Shown: positions 47,725-57,139, counted from the stretch's first letter. The stretch: 64,000 nucleotides of DNA from Lachnospiraceae bacterium (GCA_017461725.1 JAFTXG010000031.1:1-64000), one strand, 5' to 3'. Program-made: numbers and translations. The notes: generated from the sequence alone by a model not told the origin.

Positions 47725-48246
47725 ATGGAAGTTTTTGTTGAAAATATAGTAGAGCGGGTTACGACGAAGAGCCAGAGGATGATGCTGACGGTGTGGAAGG
47801 TTGTGTGCGGTGTTTCCCTGTTCATGTTTTGTGTGATGCCGATGGGTGGTCAGCTGATCCTCAGTCTGCTGAACCTGGTGATGTTTGTTGTTTCCCTGAT
47901 CATCGTAAACTATTTCAGCCGCAGGCTGAGCCTGATGTATGAGTATACATACGCAAGCGGAGAGATCGGCTTTGCCCGTATGACTACCAATCGCAGAAAA
48001 AAATTATTCTCCTGCCACATGGAGAAGGTGGAGCAGGTCTGCTTCTATAAGGAGTACAGAGAGCCGGGCCAGAAAAGCGCCTATACAAAGACCCGAGACT
48101 ATGCCTCCGGTGTTCCGAACGATAATCTGTATGTGATGATCGTGAGAACCGAGAAGGGCAGAGAGCGCATTTACTTCGAGCCCGACGCGGAGTTTCTGGA
48201 TGCAATGTGGAGAAACAGCCCCAGAGTCGTAATCAAAAAGAGATAA
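47725..48246 (+). CDS. Small membrane protein of unknown function
   Basis: A 173-residue protein that I do not assign to a function. It has two hydrophobic segments (about residues 22-42 and 45-65) and a cytoplasmic C-terminal domain of about 100 residues, rich in Arg/Lys/Glu, with EYTYASGEIGFARM and ARGININE-rich NRRKKLFSCHMEKVEQ. The layout is like a membrane-anchored PH-like domain. GGAGAG precedes the ATG. It is followed after 42 bases by an HPr-like gene, so the two probably form an operon. Confidence 0.7.
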   Translation: MEVFVENIVERVTTKSQRMMLTVWKVVCGVSLFMFCVMPMGGQLILSLLNLVMFVVSLIIVNYFSRRLSLMYEYTYASGEIGFARMTTNRRKKLFSCHMEKVEQVCFYKEYREPGQKSAYTKTRDYASGVPNDNLYVMIVRTEKGRERIYFEPDAEFLDAMWRNSPRVVIKKR

Positions 48247-48288
48247 TCCCAGCCGGAGTGCTGAAAAAAGATAAGGAGAAGGAAAGGT

Positions 48289-48516
48289 ATGAAGACAGTA
48301 AAGATTCGCCTCGGCGGAGTCGATGAGATCAGAGCGTTTGTAAATGCGGCATCCATGTATGAGTACGATATCGATCTGCGCGGCGGCAGATATGTGGTGG
48401 ACGGAAAGTCCATCATGGGCATTTTCAGTCTGGATCTGTCCGCACCCATTGAGATGGTGGTGTACGGAGACAAAGAGGACGAGTTGATTGCCAAGGTAGA
48501 AAAGTTTCTGGTATAA
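48289..48516 (+). CDS. HPr-like protein lacking the catalytic histidine
   Basis: A 75-residue HPr-fold protein. DGKSIMGIFSLDL aligns with the HPr regulatory-serine loop (LKSIMGVMSLG), so the Ser46 equivalent is kept, and AASMYEYDIDL matches the first helix. The HARPAT active-site segment is replaced by VDEIRAFV, so the phosphocarrier His15 is missing. Like Bacillus Crh it could serve in HPr-kinase/CcpA signalling but not in sugar uptake. An AAGGAGAAGG ribosome site is present and a terminator follows. Confidence 0.82.
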   Translation: MKTVKIRLGGVDEIRAFVNAASMYEYDIDLRGGRYVVDGKSIMGIFSLDLSAPIEMVVYGDKEDELIAKVEKFLV

Positions 48517-48524
48517 AAACTTAG

Positions 48525-48562
48525 CACCGACCGACAGGAGAGTCTGCTGGTCGGTGTTTTTA
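48525..48562 (+). terminator. Terminator after the HPr-like gene
   Basis: Stem CACCGACCGACAG (48525-48537) with CTGCTGGTCGGTG (48544-48556, small internal mismatch) followed by TTTTTATTT. Confidence 0.85.
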
Positions 48563-48631
48563 TTTGCGAAAAGGTGAGAGCAATCAAGCGGGAGCCGCCG
48601 TGAGCTTTGGCGAATTGCATAAAATAAGTGG

Positions 48632-48660
48632 TTGCATTATCCGCGAGAATAAAATATAAT
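48632..48660 (+). promoter_or_regulatory. Hydratase promoter
   Basis: -35 TTGCAT (48632-48637), 17-base spacer, perfect -10 TATAAT (48655-48660), about 68 bases before the start codon. Confidence 0.75.
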
Positions 48661-48728
48661 AGTCCCATCGTTGAAATACTTTATTGTGTTAAATCGAAAA
48701 AACATCCCGGATGAAGGAGGAGACATAA

Positions 48729-51056
48729 ATGATCAGGATACATCAGCAGGGAATGGTTTACGAAAACGGAAAATTAGTGGAGAGCGCAGCTGCAGCGGTG
48801 AGCCGTCAGGGGGCAGAGAAGACCATGGCGTACCGTATTCTGCAGAAGCACAACACGTCTAAAGATATGAAGAGTCTGCAGATCAAGTTTGATCAGCTGA
48901 TCTCTCATGATATTACCTATGTAGGTATTATTCAGACCTGCAGAGCCAGCGGACTGGAGCGATTCCCCGTGCCCTACGTGCTGACCAACTGCCACAACAG
49001 CCTCTGTGCGGTGGGCGGCACCATCAACGAGGATGATCATATGTTTGGACTGAGCTGTGCGAAGAAGTATGGCGGAGTTTACGTGCCTCCTCATCAGGCG
49101 GTTATTCACCAGTATGCCCGCGAGATGATGGCCGGCTGCGGCCAGATGATCCTGGGATCCGACAGCCATACCCGCTACGGAGCTCTGGGTACCATGGCGG
49201 TGGGCGAGGGAGGTCCTGAGCTGGTTAAGCAGCTTCTGGGCAGAACCTACGATATTCAGTGCCCTCAGGTGGTCGGCGTATATCTGACCGGAAAGCCTGT
49301 GCCGGGTGTTGGCCCTCAGGACGTGGCGATTGCGATTGTGGGCGCTGTGTTTAAAAACGGTTTTGTGAAAAATAAGGTGATGGAGTTTTTCGGCCCCGGC
49401 GTGAAGAATCTGTCTGTGGATTTCCGTATCGGCGTGGACGTTATGACCACCGAGACCACCTGCCTGTCCTCCATCTGGGAGACGGACACTGAGGTAAAGG
49501 ACTGGCTGGCACTTCACGGACGTGAGGATGCTTACGCGGAGTTAAAGCCTGAAAATGGTGCGTATTATGACGGTGTGCTGGAGATCGAGCTGGACAAGAT
49601 CAAGCCTATGATCGCGCTGCCCTTCCATCCCAGCAATGCGTACACCATCGAGGAGCTGCAGGCGAATATGATGGATATTCTGGCGGAGACCGAGAAGAAG
49701 GCCAAGGTGAGCCTTGGCGATGAGGTTTCCTATTCCCTGAGAGATAAGGTCAAGGATGGCCGTCTCTATGTGGAGCAGGGTATCATCGCAGGCTGTGCCG
49801 GCGGCGGTTACGAAAATATCTGTGCGGCAGCGGACATCCTGAAGGGCACTAACATCGGTGCTGACGCATTTACCCTGAGTGTATATCCGGCAAGTATCCC
49901 TGTGATGATGGAGCTGATGAAGAATGGTGCGGCTGCCAGCCTGATGGCCTCCGGTGCTGTGCTGAAGACTGCATTCTGCGGTCCTTGCTTCGGTGCAGGC
50001 GACACCCCTGCCAACGGTGCCTTAAGTATCCGTCACTCCACCAGAAACTTCCCCAACCGCGAGGGCTCTAAGGTCCAGAACGGTCAGGTGGCTTCCGTGG
50101 CGCTGATGGATGCGCGTTCCATCGCTGCGACCGCGGCAAACAAGGGTTACCTCACCGCCGCTACCGAAGTGGACGCTGATTTCGGAAAGAAAAAATATTA
50201 CTTTGATAAATCAATCTATGAGGGTCGTGTGTTTGACAGCAAGGGCGTGGCAGACGAGTCCGCGCAGATTCAGCTCGGTCCCAACATCAAGGACTGGCCG
50301 GCGATGTGCGCGCTGACCGATGATCTGCTTCTGAAGGTCGTTTCCGAGATTCATGATCCGGTAACCACCACCGACGAGCTGATTCCCTCCGGCGAGACCT
50401 CATCCTTCCGCTCCAATCCCCTGGGACTGGCTGAGTTTGCCCTGTCCAGAAAGGATCCCCAGTATGTGGGCAGAGCGAAGGCGATCCAGAAGGCAGAGCA
50501 GGCCAGAGAGGCGGCGCTGGAGGCTGTAGCTGCTGTGAATGGCGAGCAGGCGGCTGAGGAAAATGCAGTTTCAAGTGATCGGAATGTACCCGCTGCGGCA
50601 GCAGCAGAGGCGATGCCCGAGCTGGAGAACGTCTATGCACAGATCGGAAAGGCATTCCCGGAGAAGGATATGTCCGCTATGGGTATCGGCAGCACGATCT
50701 TTGCGGTGAAGCCCGGCGACGGCTCCGCCAGAGAGCAGGCGGCTTCCTGTCAGAAGGTTCTCGGCGGCTGGGCGAATGTGGCTCACGAGTACGCGACCAA
50801 GAGATACCGTTCCAACCTGATCAACTGGGGTATGCTGCCCTTCGTGATCGAGGAGGGAGATCTGCCCTTCGCGCTGAATGATTATCTGTTCATCCCCGGT
50901 GTCCGCAAGGCTGTGGAGGAGAAGGCAGAGACGATTCAGGCGTACACGGTGACTGAAGCAGGATTGAAGCCCTTCAACTTAAAGCTGGGAGACCTGACCG
51001 ACGACGAGAGACAGATTATTCTGGACGGATGTCTGATCAATTATTATCGCGGATGA
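48729..51056 (+). CDS. Aconitase-family hydratase
   Basis: A 775-residue member of the aconitase superfamily, with all domains in one chain. The iron-sulfur cysteines are in [11 protein letters not shown] and [13 protein letters not shown]; other family segments are [21 protein letters not shown] (split as two motifs) and [14 protein letters not shown]. An Ala/Glu-rich linker (about residues 590-630) leads to the C-terminal swivel-like domain. This is the group usually called hydratase in clostridia; with citrate synthase nearby, citrate/isocitrate is the likely substrate. GGAGGAG precedes the ATG. Confidence 0.85.
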   Translation: MIRIHQQGMVYENGKLVESAAAAVSRQGAEKTMAYRILQKHNTSKDMKSLQIKFDQLISHDITYVGIIQTCRASGLERFPVPYVLTNCHNSLCAVGGTINEDDHMFGLSCAKKYGGVYVPPHQAVIHQYAREMMAGCGQMILGSDSHTRYGALGTMAVGEGGPELVKQLLGRTYDIQCPQVVGVYLTGKPVPGVGPQDVAIAIVGAVFKNGFVKNKVMEFFGPGVKNLSVDFRIGVDVMTTETTCLSSIWETDTEVKDWLALHGREDAYAELKPENGAYYDGVLEIELDKIKPMIALPFHPSNAYTIEELQANMMDILAETEKKAKVSLGDEVSYSLRDKVKDGRLYVEQGIIAGCAGGGYENICAAADILKGTNIGADAFTLSVYPASIPVMMELMKNGAAASLMASGAVLKTAFCGPCFGAGDTPANGALSIRHSTRNFPNREGSKVQNGQVASVALMDARSIAATAANKGYLTAATEVDADFGKKKYYFDKSIYEGRVFDSKGVADESAQIQLGPNIKDWPAMCALTDDLLLKVVSEIHDPVTTTDELIPSGETSSFRSNPLGLAEFALSRKDPQYVGRAKAIQKAEQAREAALEAVAAVNGEQAAEENAVSSDRNVPAAAAAEAMPELENVYAQIGKAFPEKDMSAMGIGSTIFAVKPGDGSAREQAASCQKVLGGWANVAHEYATKRYRSNLINWGMLPFVIEEGDLPFALNDYLFIPGVRKAVEEKAETIQAYTVTEAGLKPFNLKLGDLTDDERQIILDGCLINYYRG

Positions 51057-51090
51057 TGGCCGCTTTTTCACATGTGAGGCCGTCGCTTTT
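51055..51090 (+). terminator. Probable terminator after the hydratase
   Basis: Stem GATGGCC (51055-51061) with GGCCGTC (51078-51084), overlapping the stop codon, with a TCACATGTGA palindrome in the loop and GCTTTT after it. The U-run is short. Confidence 0.45.
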
Positions 51091-51177
51091 CGGGGTATGC
51101 AGGAGGAAATAGGCAACCTGACCAAAAAAAGCGAAAAAAATCCCGCGGAATTTTCTATAAAAACTCAATGAATTAAT

Positions 51178-51206
51178 TTGACATTGTTGAATTAATCTGA
51201 TAAAAT
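51178..51206 (+). promoter_or_regulatory. mgtC promoter
   Basis: Perfect -35 TTGACA (51178-51183), 17-base spacer, -10 TAAAAT (51201-51206). Confidence 0.8.
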
Positions 51207-51244
51207 AACGTATATATAACAAAACTTAACATACTTTTAACAAA

Positions 51245-51279
51245 TGTCGTTCTGAGTGATGTCTCAGAACGGCAGTTGT
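51245..51279 (+). other. Terminator-like hairpin in the mgtC leader
   Basis: In the ~112-base untranslated leader: CGTTCTGAG (51248-51256) pairs perfectly with CTCAGAACG (51263-51271), with further pairs outside, followed by GCAGTTGTTTT. This is the shape of an attenuator ahead of an MgtC-family gene. It is far too short for an M-box. Confidence 0.5.
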
Positions 51280-51324
51280 TTTACATAGACTCTTTCAGTT
51301 AAATGGATATTTTGGAGGTGCGTT

Positions 51325-52050
51325 ATGACATTTACGACATTGTTGGAGACTATGAATCAGAATTTACCCCTGGAAGTTTATCCGGAGTTGGGACTGCGTA
51401 TTGTGATTGCCTGCATTTGCGGTGCGGTCATCGGATTTGAGCGGACTAAGCGTCAGAAGTCTGCGGGTATCCGTACACACTGCCTGATTGCGGCAACATC
51501 CGCATTGATGATGATTTTGTCCAAGTACGCGTTTGCAGATATGGACAAGACACTGTCATCTCTGTATGAAAGCTCCCGTGGAGCGGACCCGTCCCGAATC
51601 GCATCACAGATTGTCAGTGGCGTCAGCTTCCTCGGCGCAGGTGTGATTTTTGTCAAGGGAAGATCAGTCAAGGGACTGACCACAGCAGCCGGTATCTGGG
51701 CTACCTGTGCGATCGGTATGGCAGTGGGCGCAGGTATGTATCTTCTGGCAATCTTTACGACTGTTATGGTGGTTATTCTTCAGGTGATTCTGCATTGTCT
51801 GAAGGTGGGTGACGATGCGTTCTCGACCCATGAGATGACCGTCGAGATGCTGGACACAGAGGAACTGAGAGAAGCATTGGACGAATATTTTGAAAAGTAC
51901 AATGTGCAGGTGATCACCAGCAGAATCGTGAAGACGGATGATGGCTATCTTTGCCTTAATCTCTCGGTAAAGATCAGTAAAAATGTTAAATTTGAGGATA
52001 ACATGGCTTTTATTGACAAACATCCCGGAATCCGTGTATTTGAGACGTGA
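51325..52050 (+). CDS. MgtC/SapB-family membrane protein
   Basis: A 241-residue MgtC-family protein. Four or five membrane helices carry the family segments GIRTHCLIAATSALMM, VSFLGAGVIFVKG and GLTTAAGIWATCAIG; a C-terminal ACT-like soluble domain follows (EMTVEMLDTEELREAL onward). In pathogens MgtC modulates F-type ATPase under low Mg2+; the role in commensal Firmicutes is uncertain. A TTGGAGGTG ribosome site precedes the ATG. Confidence 0.88.
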   Translation: MTFTTLLETMNQNLPLEVYPELGLRIVIACICGAVIGFERTKRQKSAGIRTHCLIAATSALMMILSKYAFADMDKTLSSLYESSRGADPSRIASQIVSGVSFLGAGVIFVKGRSVKGLTTAAGIWATCAIGMAVGAGMYLLAIFTTVMVVILQVILHCLKVGDDAFSTHEMTVEMLDTEELREALDEYFEKYNVQVITSRIVKTDDGYLCLNLSVKISKNVKFEDNMAFIDKHPGIRVFET

Positions 52051-52107
52051 TGACACGGACATCGTACAGGTCAGTTTATCTCTGCAAATTGCTGATGAAA
52101 AGTGTAT

Positions 52108-52154
52108 AAAACGACAAGCCCGCTTCTGTGGATCAGAGGCGGGCTTGTCGTTTT
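52108..52154. terminator. Bidirectional terminator between mgtC and glgB
   Basis: Perfect 16-bp inverted repeat: AAAACGACAAGCCCGC (52108-52123) and its complement (52139-52154). Each arm supplies a U-run for one strand, and it overlaps the glgB stop codon. Confidence 0.93.
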
Positions 52155-54048
52155 ATTTGCTTTTCATTTCGTTAAACTTAAACACTGCTACACCGTAAGC
52201 CGGCAGGGAATAGTTGATGCGGTAAGGCAGGCGGTCACATTCGCCCTCCACGGCCACATATTTATTATTTGGCTCCTTGTACCCAACATGTCCGCGGGCG
52301 TTGTCCAGGACAAGAGTGTAGGTGCCGGCGCCGGGAACGCCAACTGTGTAGTCGGGGCGCGCTACAGGAGTGAAGTTGCAGACGAACAGCAGGTTGTTCT
52401 TACCGTCGGCACTCTTTCTCATCCAGCTGAAGATGCTGCGGTCTGCGTCATCGCAGTTGATCCATTTGAAGCTGTCGGGATTGCCGTCGTCCCACATGCA
52501 GGGATACTTTTTATACAGGTGGAGCAGATCCCGGTAGAACAGGCGAAGCTCCTCATGTCCGGGCTCCTTCAACAGCCACCAGTCAAGCTCATGGGACTCG
52601 TCCCACTCGTGCCACTGGCCGAACTCCTGCCCCATGAACAGAAGCTTCTTTCCGGGATGCCCCATCATGAAGGTGTAACCTACCTTAAGGTTAGCGAATT
52701 TATCATCCCGGTAGCCGGGCATCTTGGTCAGCATGGAGCACTTCAGATGAACCACTTCGTCGTGGGACAATACCAGAACATAGTTCTCGGAGTAGTGGTA
52801 AGCCATGGCAAAGGTCATCTTATTGTGATGGTACTTGCGGTAAATCGGGTCATACTTCATGTAGTCCAGGAAGTCGTGCATCCAACCCATGTTCCACTTG
52901 AAGGTGAAGCCTAAGCCGTCCTTTTCGGGAGCGGCGGTGATACCGGGCCAGGAGGTGGCCTCCTCGGCGATGGTCATGACGCCGGGGTTGCGCTGCTTCA
53001 TGATACTATTGAAGTGGCGGAAGAACTCGATCGCCTCCAGATTTTCCACGCCGCCGTAGCGGTTGGGCAGCCAGTTTCCGTCGCTGCGGCAGTAGTTGAG
53101 ATAGAGCATGGAGGATACCGCGTCAACGCGCAGACCGTCCACGTGGAACTGCTCCACCCAGTACAGGCCGTTTGCGATCAGGAAATTGGTAACTTCGGTC
53201 TTTTCAAAGTTGAATACCTTGGTGCCCCAGTCGAGCTGCTCGCCCTTGCGGGGATCGGGGTACTCGTAGGTGGGGGTGCCGTCGAAATCGGCAAGTCCGT
53301 GGGCATCCTTCGGGAAGTGGGCGGGAACCCAGTCCAGAATGACGCCGATGCCGCGGCGGTGCATCTGATTGATAAAATACTTAAAGTCCTCGGGCGCACC
53401 GTGTCTGGAGGTCGGAGAATAGTAGCCTGTCACCTGATAGCCCCAGGAGCCGTCGAAGGGATGCTCCGCGATACCCATCAGCTCAATGTGGGTGTAGCCC
53501 ATGGCCTTGACGTAGTCGCCCAGGTCCTGCGCCAGCTGGCGGTAATCCTTGAAATAGCCATTATTTTTTGTCCATGAGGGAAGATGTACCTCGTAGATGG
53601 ACAGGGGTGCCTTAAGCGGATCGGTCTCCTTTCGCTTTTCCAGCCATGCGGAATCAGACCAGCGGAAAGGCTTGTGGCTGGCAACGACGGAGGCATTGTT
53701 GGGGCGCAGCTCGGACTGACGCGCGTAGGGGTCAGCCTTCAGGCGGACCTCCCCCCAGGGTGTGGTGACCGCAAACTTATATATCGCGCCGACACCGAGG
53801 CCTTCGCAAAAAGCCTCCCAGATGCCCGAGTCGCTGATGCGGGACATGGGATTCGCCTGATGATCCCAGTGGTTAAAGTCGCCCACTACAGAAACAGCCG
53901 AGGCATTGGGGGCCCAGACAGCAAAATAAACGCCCTCCTTGCCATCAATAGTGGCAGGATGCGCGCCAAGTTTTTCATAAATGGAATAATGTGTACCATG
54001 GCCGAACAGATAGCAATCCACATCTGAAATAAAACCAAGAGAACTCAT
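52153..54048 (-). CDS. glgB: 1,4-alpha-glucan branching enzyme
   Basis: A 631-residue GH13 branching enzyme making alpha-1,6 branches in glycogen. It has the N-terminal CBM48 (VYFAVWAPNASAVSVVGDFN), then the barrel with GLRVDAVSSMLYL (nucleophile Asp), IAEEATSWPG (acid/base Glu) and LSHDEVVHLK (transition-state Asp), and the C-terminal beta domain. AAAGGAG precedes the ATG. No other glg genes are in the window, which is unusual because glgB often lies with glgC/glgD/glgA. Confidence 0.94.
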   Translation of the reverse strand: MSSLGFISDVDCYLFGHGTHYSIYEKLGAHPATIDGKEGVYFAVWAPNASAVSVVGDFNHWDHQANPMSRISDSGIWEAFCEGLGVGAIYKFAVTTPWGEVRLKADPYARQSELRPNNASVVASHKPFRWSDSAWLEKRKETDPLKAPLSIYEVHLPSWTKNNGYFKDYRQLAQDLGDYVKAMGYTHIELMGIAEHPFDGSWGYQVTGYYSPTSRHGAPEDFKYFINQMHRRGIGVILDWVPAHFPKDAHGLADFDGTPTYEYPDPRKGEQLDWGTKVFNFEKTEVTNFLIANGLYWVEQFHVDGLRVDAVSSMLYLNYCRSDGNWLPNRYGGVENLEAIEFFRHFNSIMKQRNPGVMTIAEEATSWPGITAAPEKDGLGFTFKWNMGWMHDFLDYMKYDPIYRKYHHNKMTFAMAYHYSENYVLVLSHDEVVHLKCSMLTKMPGYRDDKFANLKVGYTFMMGHPGKKLLFMGQEFGQWHEWDESHELDWWLLKEPGHEELRLFYRDLLHLYKKYPCMWDDGNPDSFKWINCDDADRSIFSWMRKSADGKNNLLFVCNFTPVARPDYTVGVPGAGTYTLVLDNARGHVGYKEPNNKYVAVEGECDRLPYRINYSLPAYGVAVFKFNEMKSK

Positions 54049-54123
54049 CTTATGTACTCCTTTTCGTGTAATGTTTATTCCGGGAAACCCCGGTTCGGAC
54101 GGTGACTGATTATGTCTTTTAAG

Positions 54124-54153
54124 ATTATATCATTTTTGCAAGCAGCGTGTCAA
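54124..54153 (-). promoter_or_regulatory. glgB promoter
   Basis: Minus strand: perfect -35 TTGACA (54148-54153), 18-base spacer, perfect -10 TATAAT (54124-54129). The leader contains a small CCGGG/CCCGG hairpin near 54080-54095. Confidence 0.8.
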
Positions 54154-54223
54154 GATAACATAGGGGAGCACCTGTCTTTGGGGTCTGGCAAATAATAGCA
54201 GGATTTCCGAATATCGAAAACCA

Positions 54224-54454
54224 TCACCCCTGCATAGGATCGATATCGTACTGCTTGGCCTGCTTCAGCAGATACTGATAGCGCAGCTGGGCTGCATTTA
54301 CTTCATATATATAACAATCAATCATCGTAGGGTCCACCGCCTGTTCAAAATTGGACATGGCCAGCTCCAGATTGGCTTTAGTCGTTTCGATTTCGCTGCG
54401 CAGTTTCAGAAGCTCAGCAGGCGGGTTGTCCGCCGGATTGGTGCGCTTAAACAT
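54224..54454 (-). CDS. DUF2508 (YaaL-like) family protein
   Basis: A 76-residue soluble protein resembling DUF2508. The core is a helical hairpin, EIETTKANLELAMSNFEQAV and DCYIYEVNAAQLRYQYLLKQ; function unknown. In Bacillus yaaL lies between recR and bofA. I start at MFKRTNPAD because a GGGAGAG site lies upstream; longer readings have no support. Its orientation is the same as glgB, 175 bases downstream. Confidence 0.72.
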   Translation of the reverse strand: MFKRTNPADNPPAELLKLRSEIETTKANLELAMSNFEQAVDPTMIDCYIYEVNAAQLRYQYLLKQAKQYDIDPMQG

Positions 54455-54564
54455 TGACTCACTCTCCCTAAAAATATACCTGCTTATATTATAGTCGGCA
54501 GACTGGAAAAATATGCATAAAAGTTTTCGATGAATGCAGACGTTGCTTTTTGTGCACAGACAGC

Positions 54565-54667
54565 CCACACAGATTGTGTGGATAAGGGGGTAAAATCAAC
54601 ACTATCTGTGTGGATTTTGAGGGGCCAAAATTCAGGGGTTGACAAACCGTCGGATTTTGTAGATAAT
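54565..54667 (+). promoter_or_regulatory. Promoter and palindrome ahead of the Tad locus
   Basis: In the 464-base gap 54455-54918. A CCACACA-GAT-TGTGTGG palindrome (54565-54581) overlaps a perfect DnaA-box nonamer TGTGGATAA (54577-54585); TGTGTGGAT recurs at 54607-54615. Then -35 TTGACA (54639-54644), 17-base spacer, -10 GATAAT (54662-54667), about 250 bases before the first tad gene. A 33-codon open frame at 54701-54802 has no ribosome site and is not called. Confidence 0.6.
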
Positions 54668-54918
54668 GAGTGCACGAAATCAAATAAGTTGCCGTTCGGC
54701 ATGAAAAGTATCAGAGCAGGTGTGAAGCAGGCCTGTCATCATGTGGAATCGATGATTCCATCGGGTTATCCGAAATATCCAAAGAAGAGAAAGTCAGAGT
54801 AAACAATTTAATAGAAAAGGACATTTTGCGCGGAAACGAAAGCTTCCGGGCCTGGGAAAGTGTTGTCTGTTTTGAGAATAATTTTGTGTTTGTGAGAGCA
54901 GAAAGGAGAGTCGGAGGT

Positions 54919-55980
54919 ATGAAAGAACGATTATTGGTCATTTGCGATAGTGACAGAGAGTATATTGGCCGTCTGGGCAGATACATCAGTGGGAAGGAGG
55001 ATGCCGGGATAAAGGTGGCCTGCTTCTCCGACCGGCAGTTGTTTGCGGAATATGTGAGTAATCATCACGTTGACACTTTTCTGGCGGGGGAGAGCTGGAT
55101 CGATGAGACGATCTGTGGGGATGCCCGCCGATGGCTGCTGTTGGCGGAGGAGGACGGTGAAGGTGAAAAAAACCATGGTGATGCCGAAGGAAGAGCGGAA
55201 GGGAAGAGCGGTGCGTATCGGCAGATTTACCGGTATCAGGCGGCAGATGACATTGTCACAAGGGTACTTCAGTGTATGGAGGTGCCGGGGAAGGGTACGT
55301 CAGGCGTGCAGACGGCCGCAGTGCGTCTGGGTGTGTACACGCCCGCCGGCTGGACAGAATCATCCAGGCTGGCGTTGGCACTGGCCGGCTGTCTGGGGCA
55401 TGAAGGCCCTGCGGTCTATATTGGATTAAATGAGTTTTCACCGGTTATGAGGATCACCGGGAGGTGCAAGGGGTACGATTTGTCGGATGTGGCCTATGCA
55501 TGGCGGCGGGGACGGCTGAATTACGGTCTGCTGGAGCGGATGACCAGCCATCTGGATGGCTTTGACGGGATACCGGCACCGGTCAATCCGGCGGAACTGG
55601 CGGAGCTCTCCGGATCAGAACTGGAGGAGCTTTTGGAGGCGGTCTGCACGGTAGGGGGATATCTGTATGCAGTGATCGATTTTGGCAGCAGTATTTCCGG
55701 CAGACATACCCTGTTTGAGAACTGCGGCCGAAATCTGGTGCTTTTCCCGGACACAGAGACCGGCCTTCTGCAGCAGGAGGAATTTCATCATTTCTGGGAG
55801 ACTGTGGGAGCGCAAAGGCTTCTGGAAAAGACGGAAAGCATCGTGCTGCCGCTTCAGGAACTGCGGGGAAATAAAAAAGGGAAAACGGAGGAGTACATGA
55901 ATGAGCTTGCGAAACGACTATTGCGGGGCAGTGGGAAGGATGACGGAAACGGAGGAGTCCTTGTATGCGGAGGTGATTGA
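54919..55980 (+). CDS. TadZ/CpaE-like pilus-assembly protein
   Basis: A 353-residue protein resembling TadZ, the polar localisation factor of Tad pili: an N-terminal receiver-like domain (LLVICDSDREYIGRLGRYIS) followed by a MinD/ParA-like region. Where ParA proteins have the P-loop, this one reads RLGVYTPAGWTESSRLALAL, without the Lys-Thr of a working Walker A, so it is probably a pseudo-ATPase. Later YAVIDFGSSISGRH takes the Walker B place. ATG 54919 has AAAGGAG ten bases upstream. Its 3' end overlaps tadA by 80 bases. Assignment rests partly on context. Confidence 0.7.
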   Translation: MKERLLVICDSDREYIGRLGRYISGKEDAGIKVACFSDRQLFAEYVSNHHVDTFLAGESWIDETICGDARRWLLLAEEDGEGEKNHGDAEGRAEGKSGAYRQIYRYQAADDIVTRVLQCMEVPGKGTSGVQTAAVRLGVYTPAGWTESSRLALALAGCLGHEGPAVYIGLNEFSPVMRITGRCKGYDLSDVAYAWRRGRLNYGLLERMTSHLDGFDGIPAPVNPAELAELSGSELEELLEAVCTVGGYLYAVIDFGSSISGRHTLFENCGRNLVLFPDTETGLLQQEEFHHFWETVGAQRLLEKTESIVLPLQELRGNKKGKTEEYMNELAKRLLRGSGKDDGNGGVLVCGGD

Positions 55981-57139
55981 CCGGCTGGATTTCTCCAGAG
56001 AGCTTGAGGACCGGGAGGTGGAGGAACTGCTGGATGATGTGCTCTGCCGACGGGGCAGACCGATGGGACTGACTGCGGGGCAGCGGGAATCTCTCCGGAA
56101 AAAATTGTTTAACCGGCTGAGGCGTCTGGATGTGCTTCAGGACCTGTTGGAGGATAACTCCGTCACGGAGATCATGGTCAACGGGCCGGATACGATCTTT
56201 ATTGAGCGGGATGGTGTGCTATACCACTGCGACAAGGCGTTTGCCAGCAGAGAACGTCTGGAGGATGTAATCCAGCAGATCGTGTCCCGGGTCAACCGTG
56301 TGGTCAATGAATCCAGTCCCATCGTGGATGCACGTCTGGAGGACGGATCGCGTGTAAATGTGGTGCTGAAGCCGGTGGCCATCGATGGGCCGGTACTGAC
56401 GATACGAAAGTTTGCGCGCCGTGTCTGGACGCTGAAGCAGCTGGCACAGATGGAGATGATCACGGAGGAGACAGGAGAATTTCTGGAGGAGATGGTACTG
56501 TCAGGTGCGAACATTTTTGTCAGCGGTGGAACCGGTACCGGAAAGACTACCTTTCTCAATGCTCTGGCCTGTGCGATCCCGGAGCGTGAGCGGATTGTTC
56601 TGATCGAGGACTCGGCGGAGCTGAAGATCAGCCTGCCGAATCTGGTCAGACTGGAGGTGCGCAATGCCAACGGGGAGGGTGCTCATCAGATTACGATCCG
56701 GGATTTGATCCGGACTTCACTGCGAATGAGACCGGACAGGATCATCGTGGGGGAGGTTCGCGACGGTGCCTGCATCGATATGCTGTCGGCCATGAACACG
56801 GGACATTCCGGGTCGCTGTCGACGGGACATGCGAATTCACCGGCAGATATGCTGTCCCGTCTGGAAACCATGGCACTGATGGGTGCCGCGCTGCCGCTGG
56901 CGGCTATCCGCGCGCAGATCAGCTCGGCACTCAATTACATTATTCATCTGAGCCGGGACCGGCAGGGAAAGAGACGGGTAGTGTCTGTTGTGGAGGTGGG
57001 AGATTATGACCGAGACAGGGATGAAATCAGGCTTATTCCGATTTTTGCGTTCAGTGAACAGCATAATCGACTGGAGAAAGTGGGTGTCCCCTCTTTTGTT
57101 GGGGAGAGAAGGCGGGCATTTGCGGGTGAGTCTGCTTAA
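55901..57139 (+). CDS. tadA: Tad secretion ATPase TadA/CpaF
   Basis: A 412-residue type II/IV secretion ATPase powering Flp pilus assembly. Walker A GGTGTGKTTF is near residue 209, the Asp box VLIEDSAELKI follows, Walker B RIIVGEVRDGA and the His box TGHSGSLSTGHANS complete it. The N-terminal domain shows NSVTEIMVNGPDTIFIE, the family marker. GGAGGAG lies seven bases before the ATG. It overlaps genes on both sides, showing a compact operon. Confidence 0.93.
   Translation: MSLRNDYCGAVGRMTETEESLYAEVIDRLDFSRELEDREVEELLDDVLCRRGRPMGLTAGQRESLRKKLFNRLRRLDVLQDLLEDNSVTEIMVNGPDTIFIERDGVLYHCDKAFASRERLEDVIQQIVSRVNRVVNESSPIVDARLEDGSRVNVVLKPVAIDGPVLTIRKFARRVWTLKQLAQMEMITEETGEFLEEMVLSGANIFVSGGTGTGKTTFLNALACAIPERERIVLIEDSAELKISLPNLVRLEVRNANGEGAHQITIRDLIRTSLRMRPDRIIVGEVRDGACIDMLSAMNTGHSGSLSTGHANSPADMLSRLETMALMGAALPLAAIRAQISSALNYIIHLSRDRQGKRRVVSVVEVGDYDRDRDEIRLIPIFAFSEQHNRLEKVGVPSFVGERRRAFAGESA

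Noticed and set aside
54701..54802. 33-codon open frame ahead of the Tad locus (within a longer 90-codon frame from 54530)
   Set aside because: No ribosome site, no recognisable features; the longer frame spans the promoter region.
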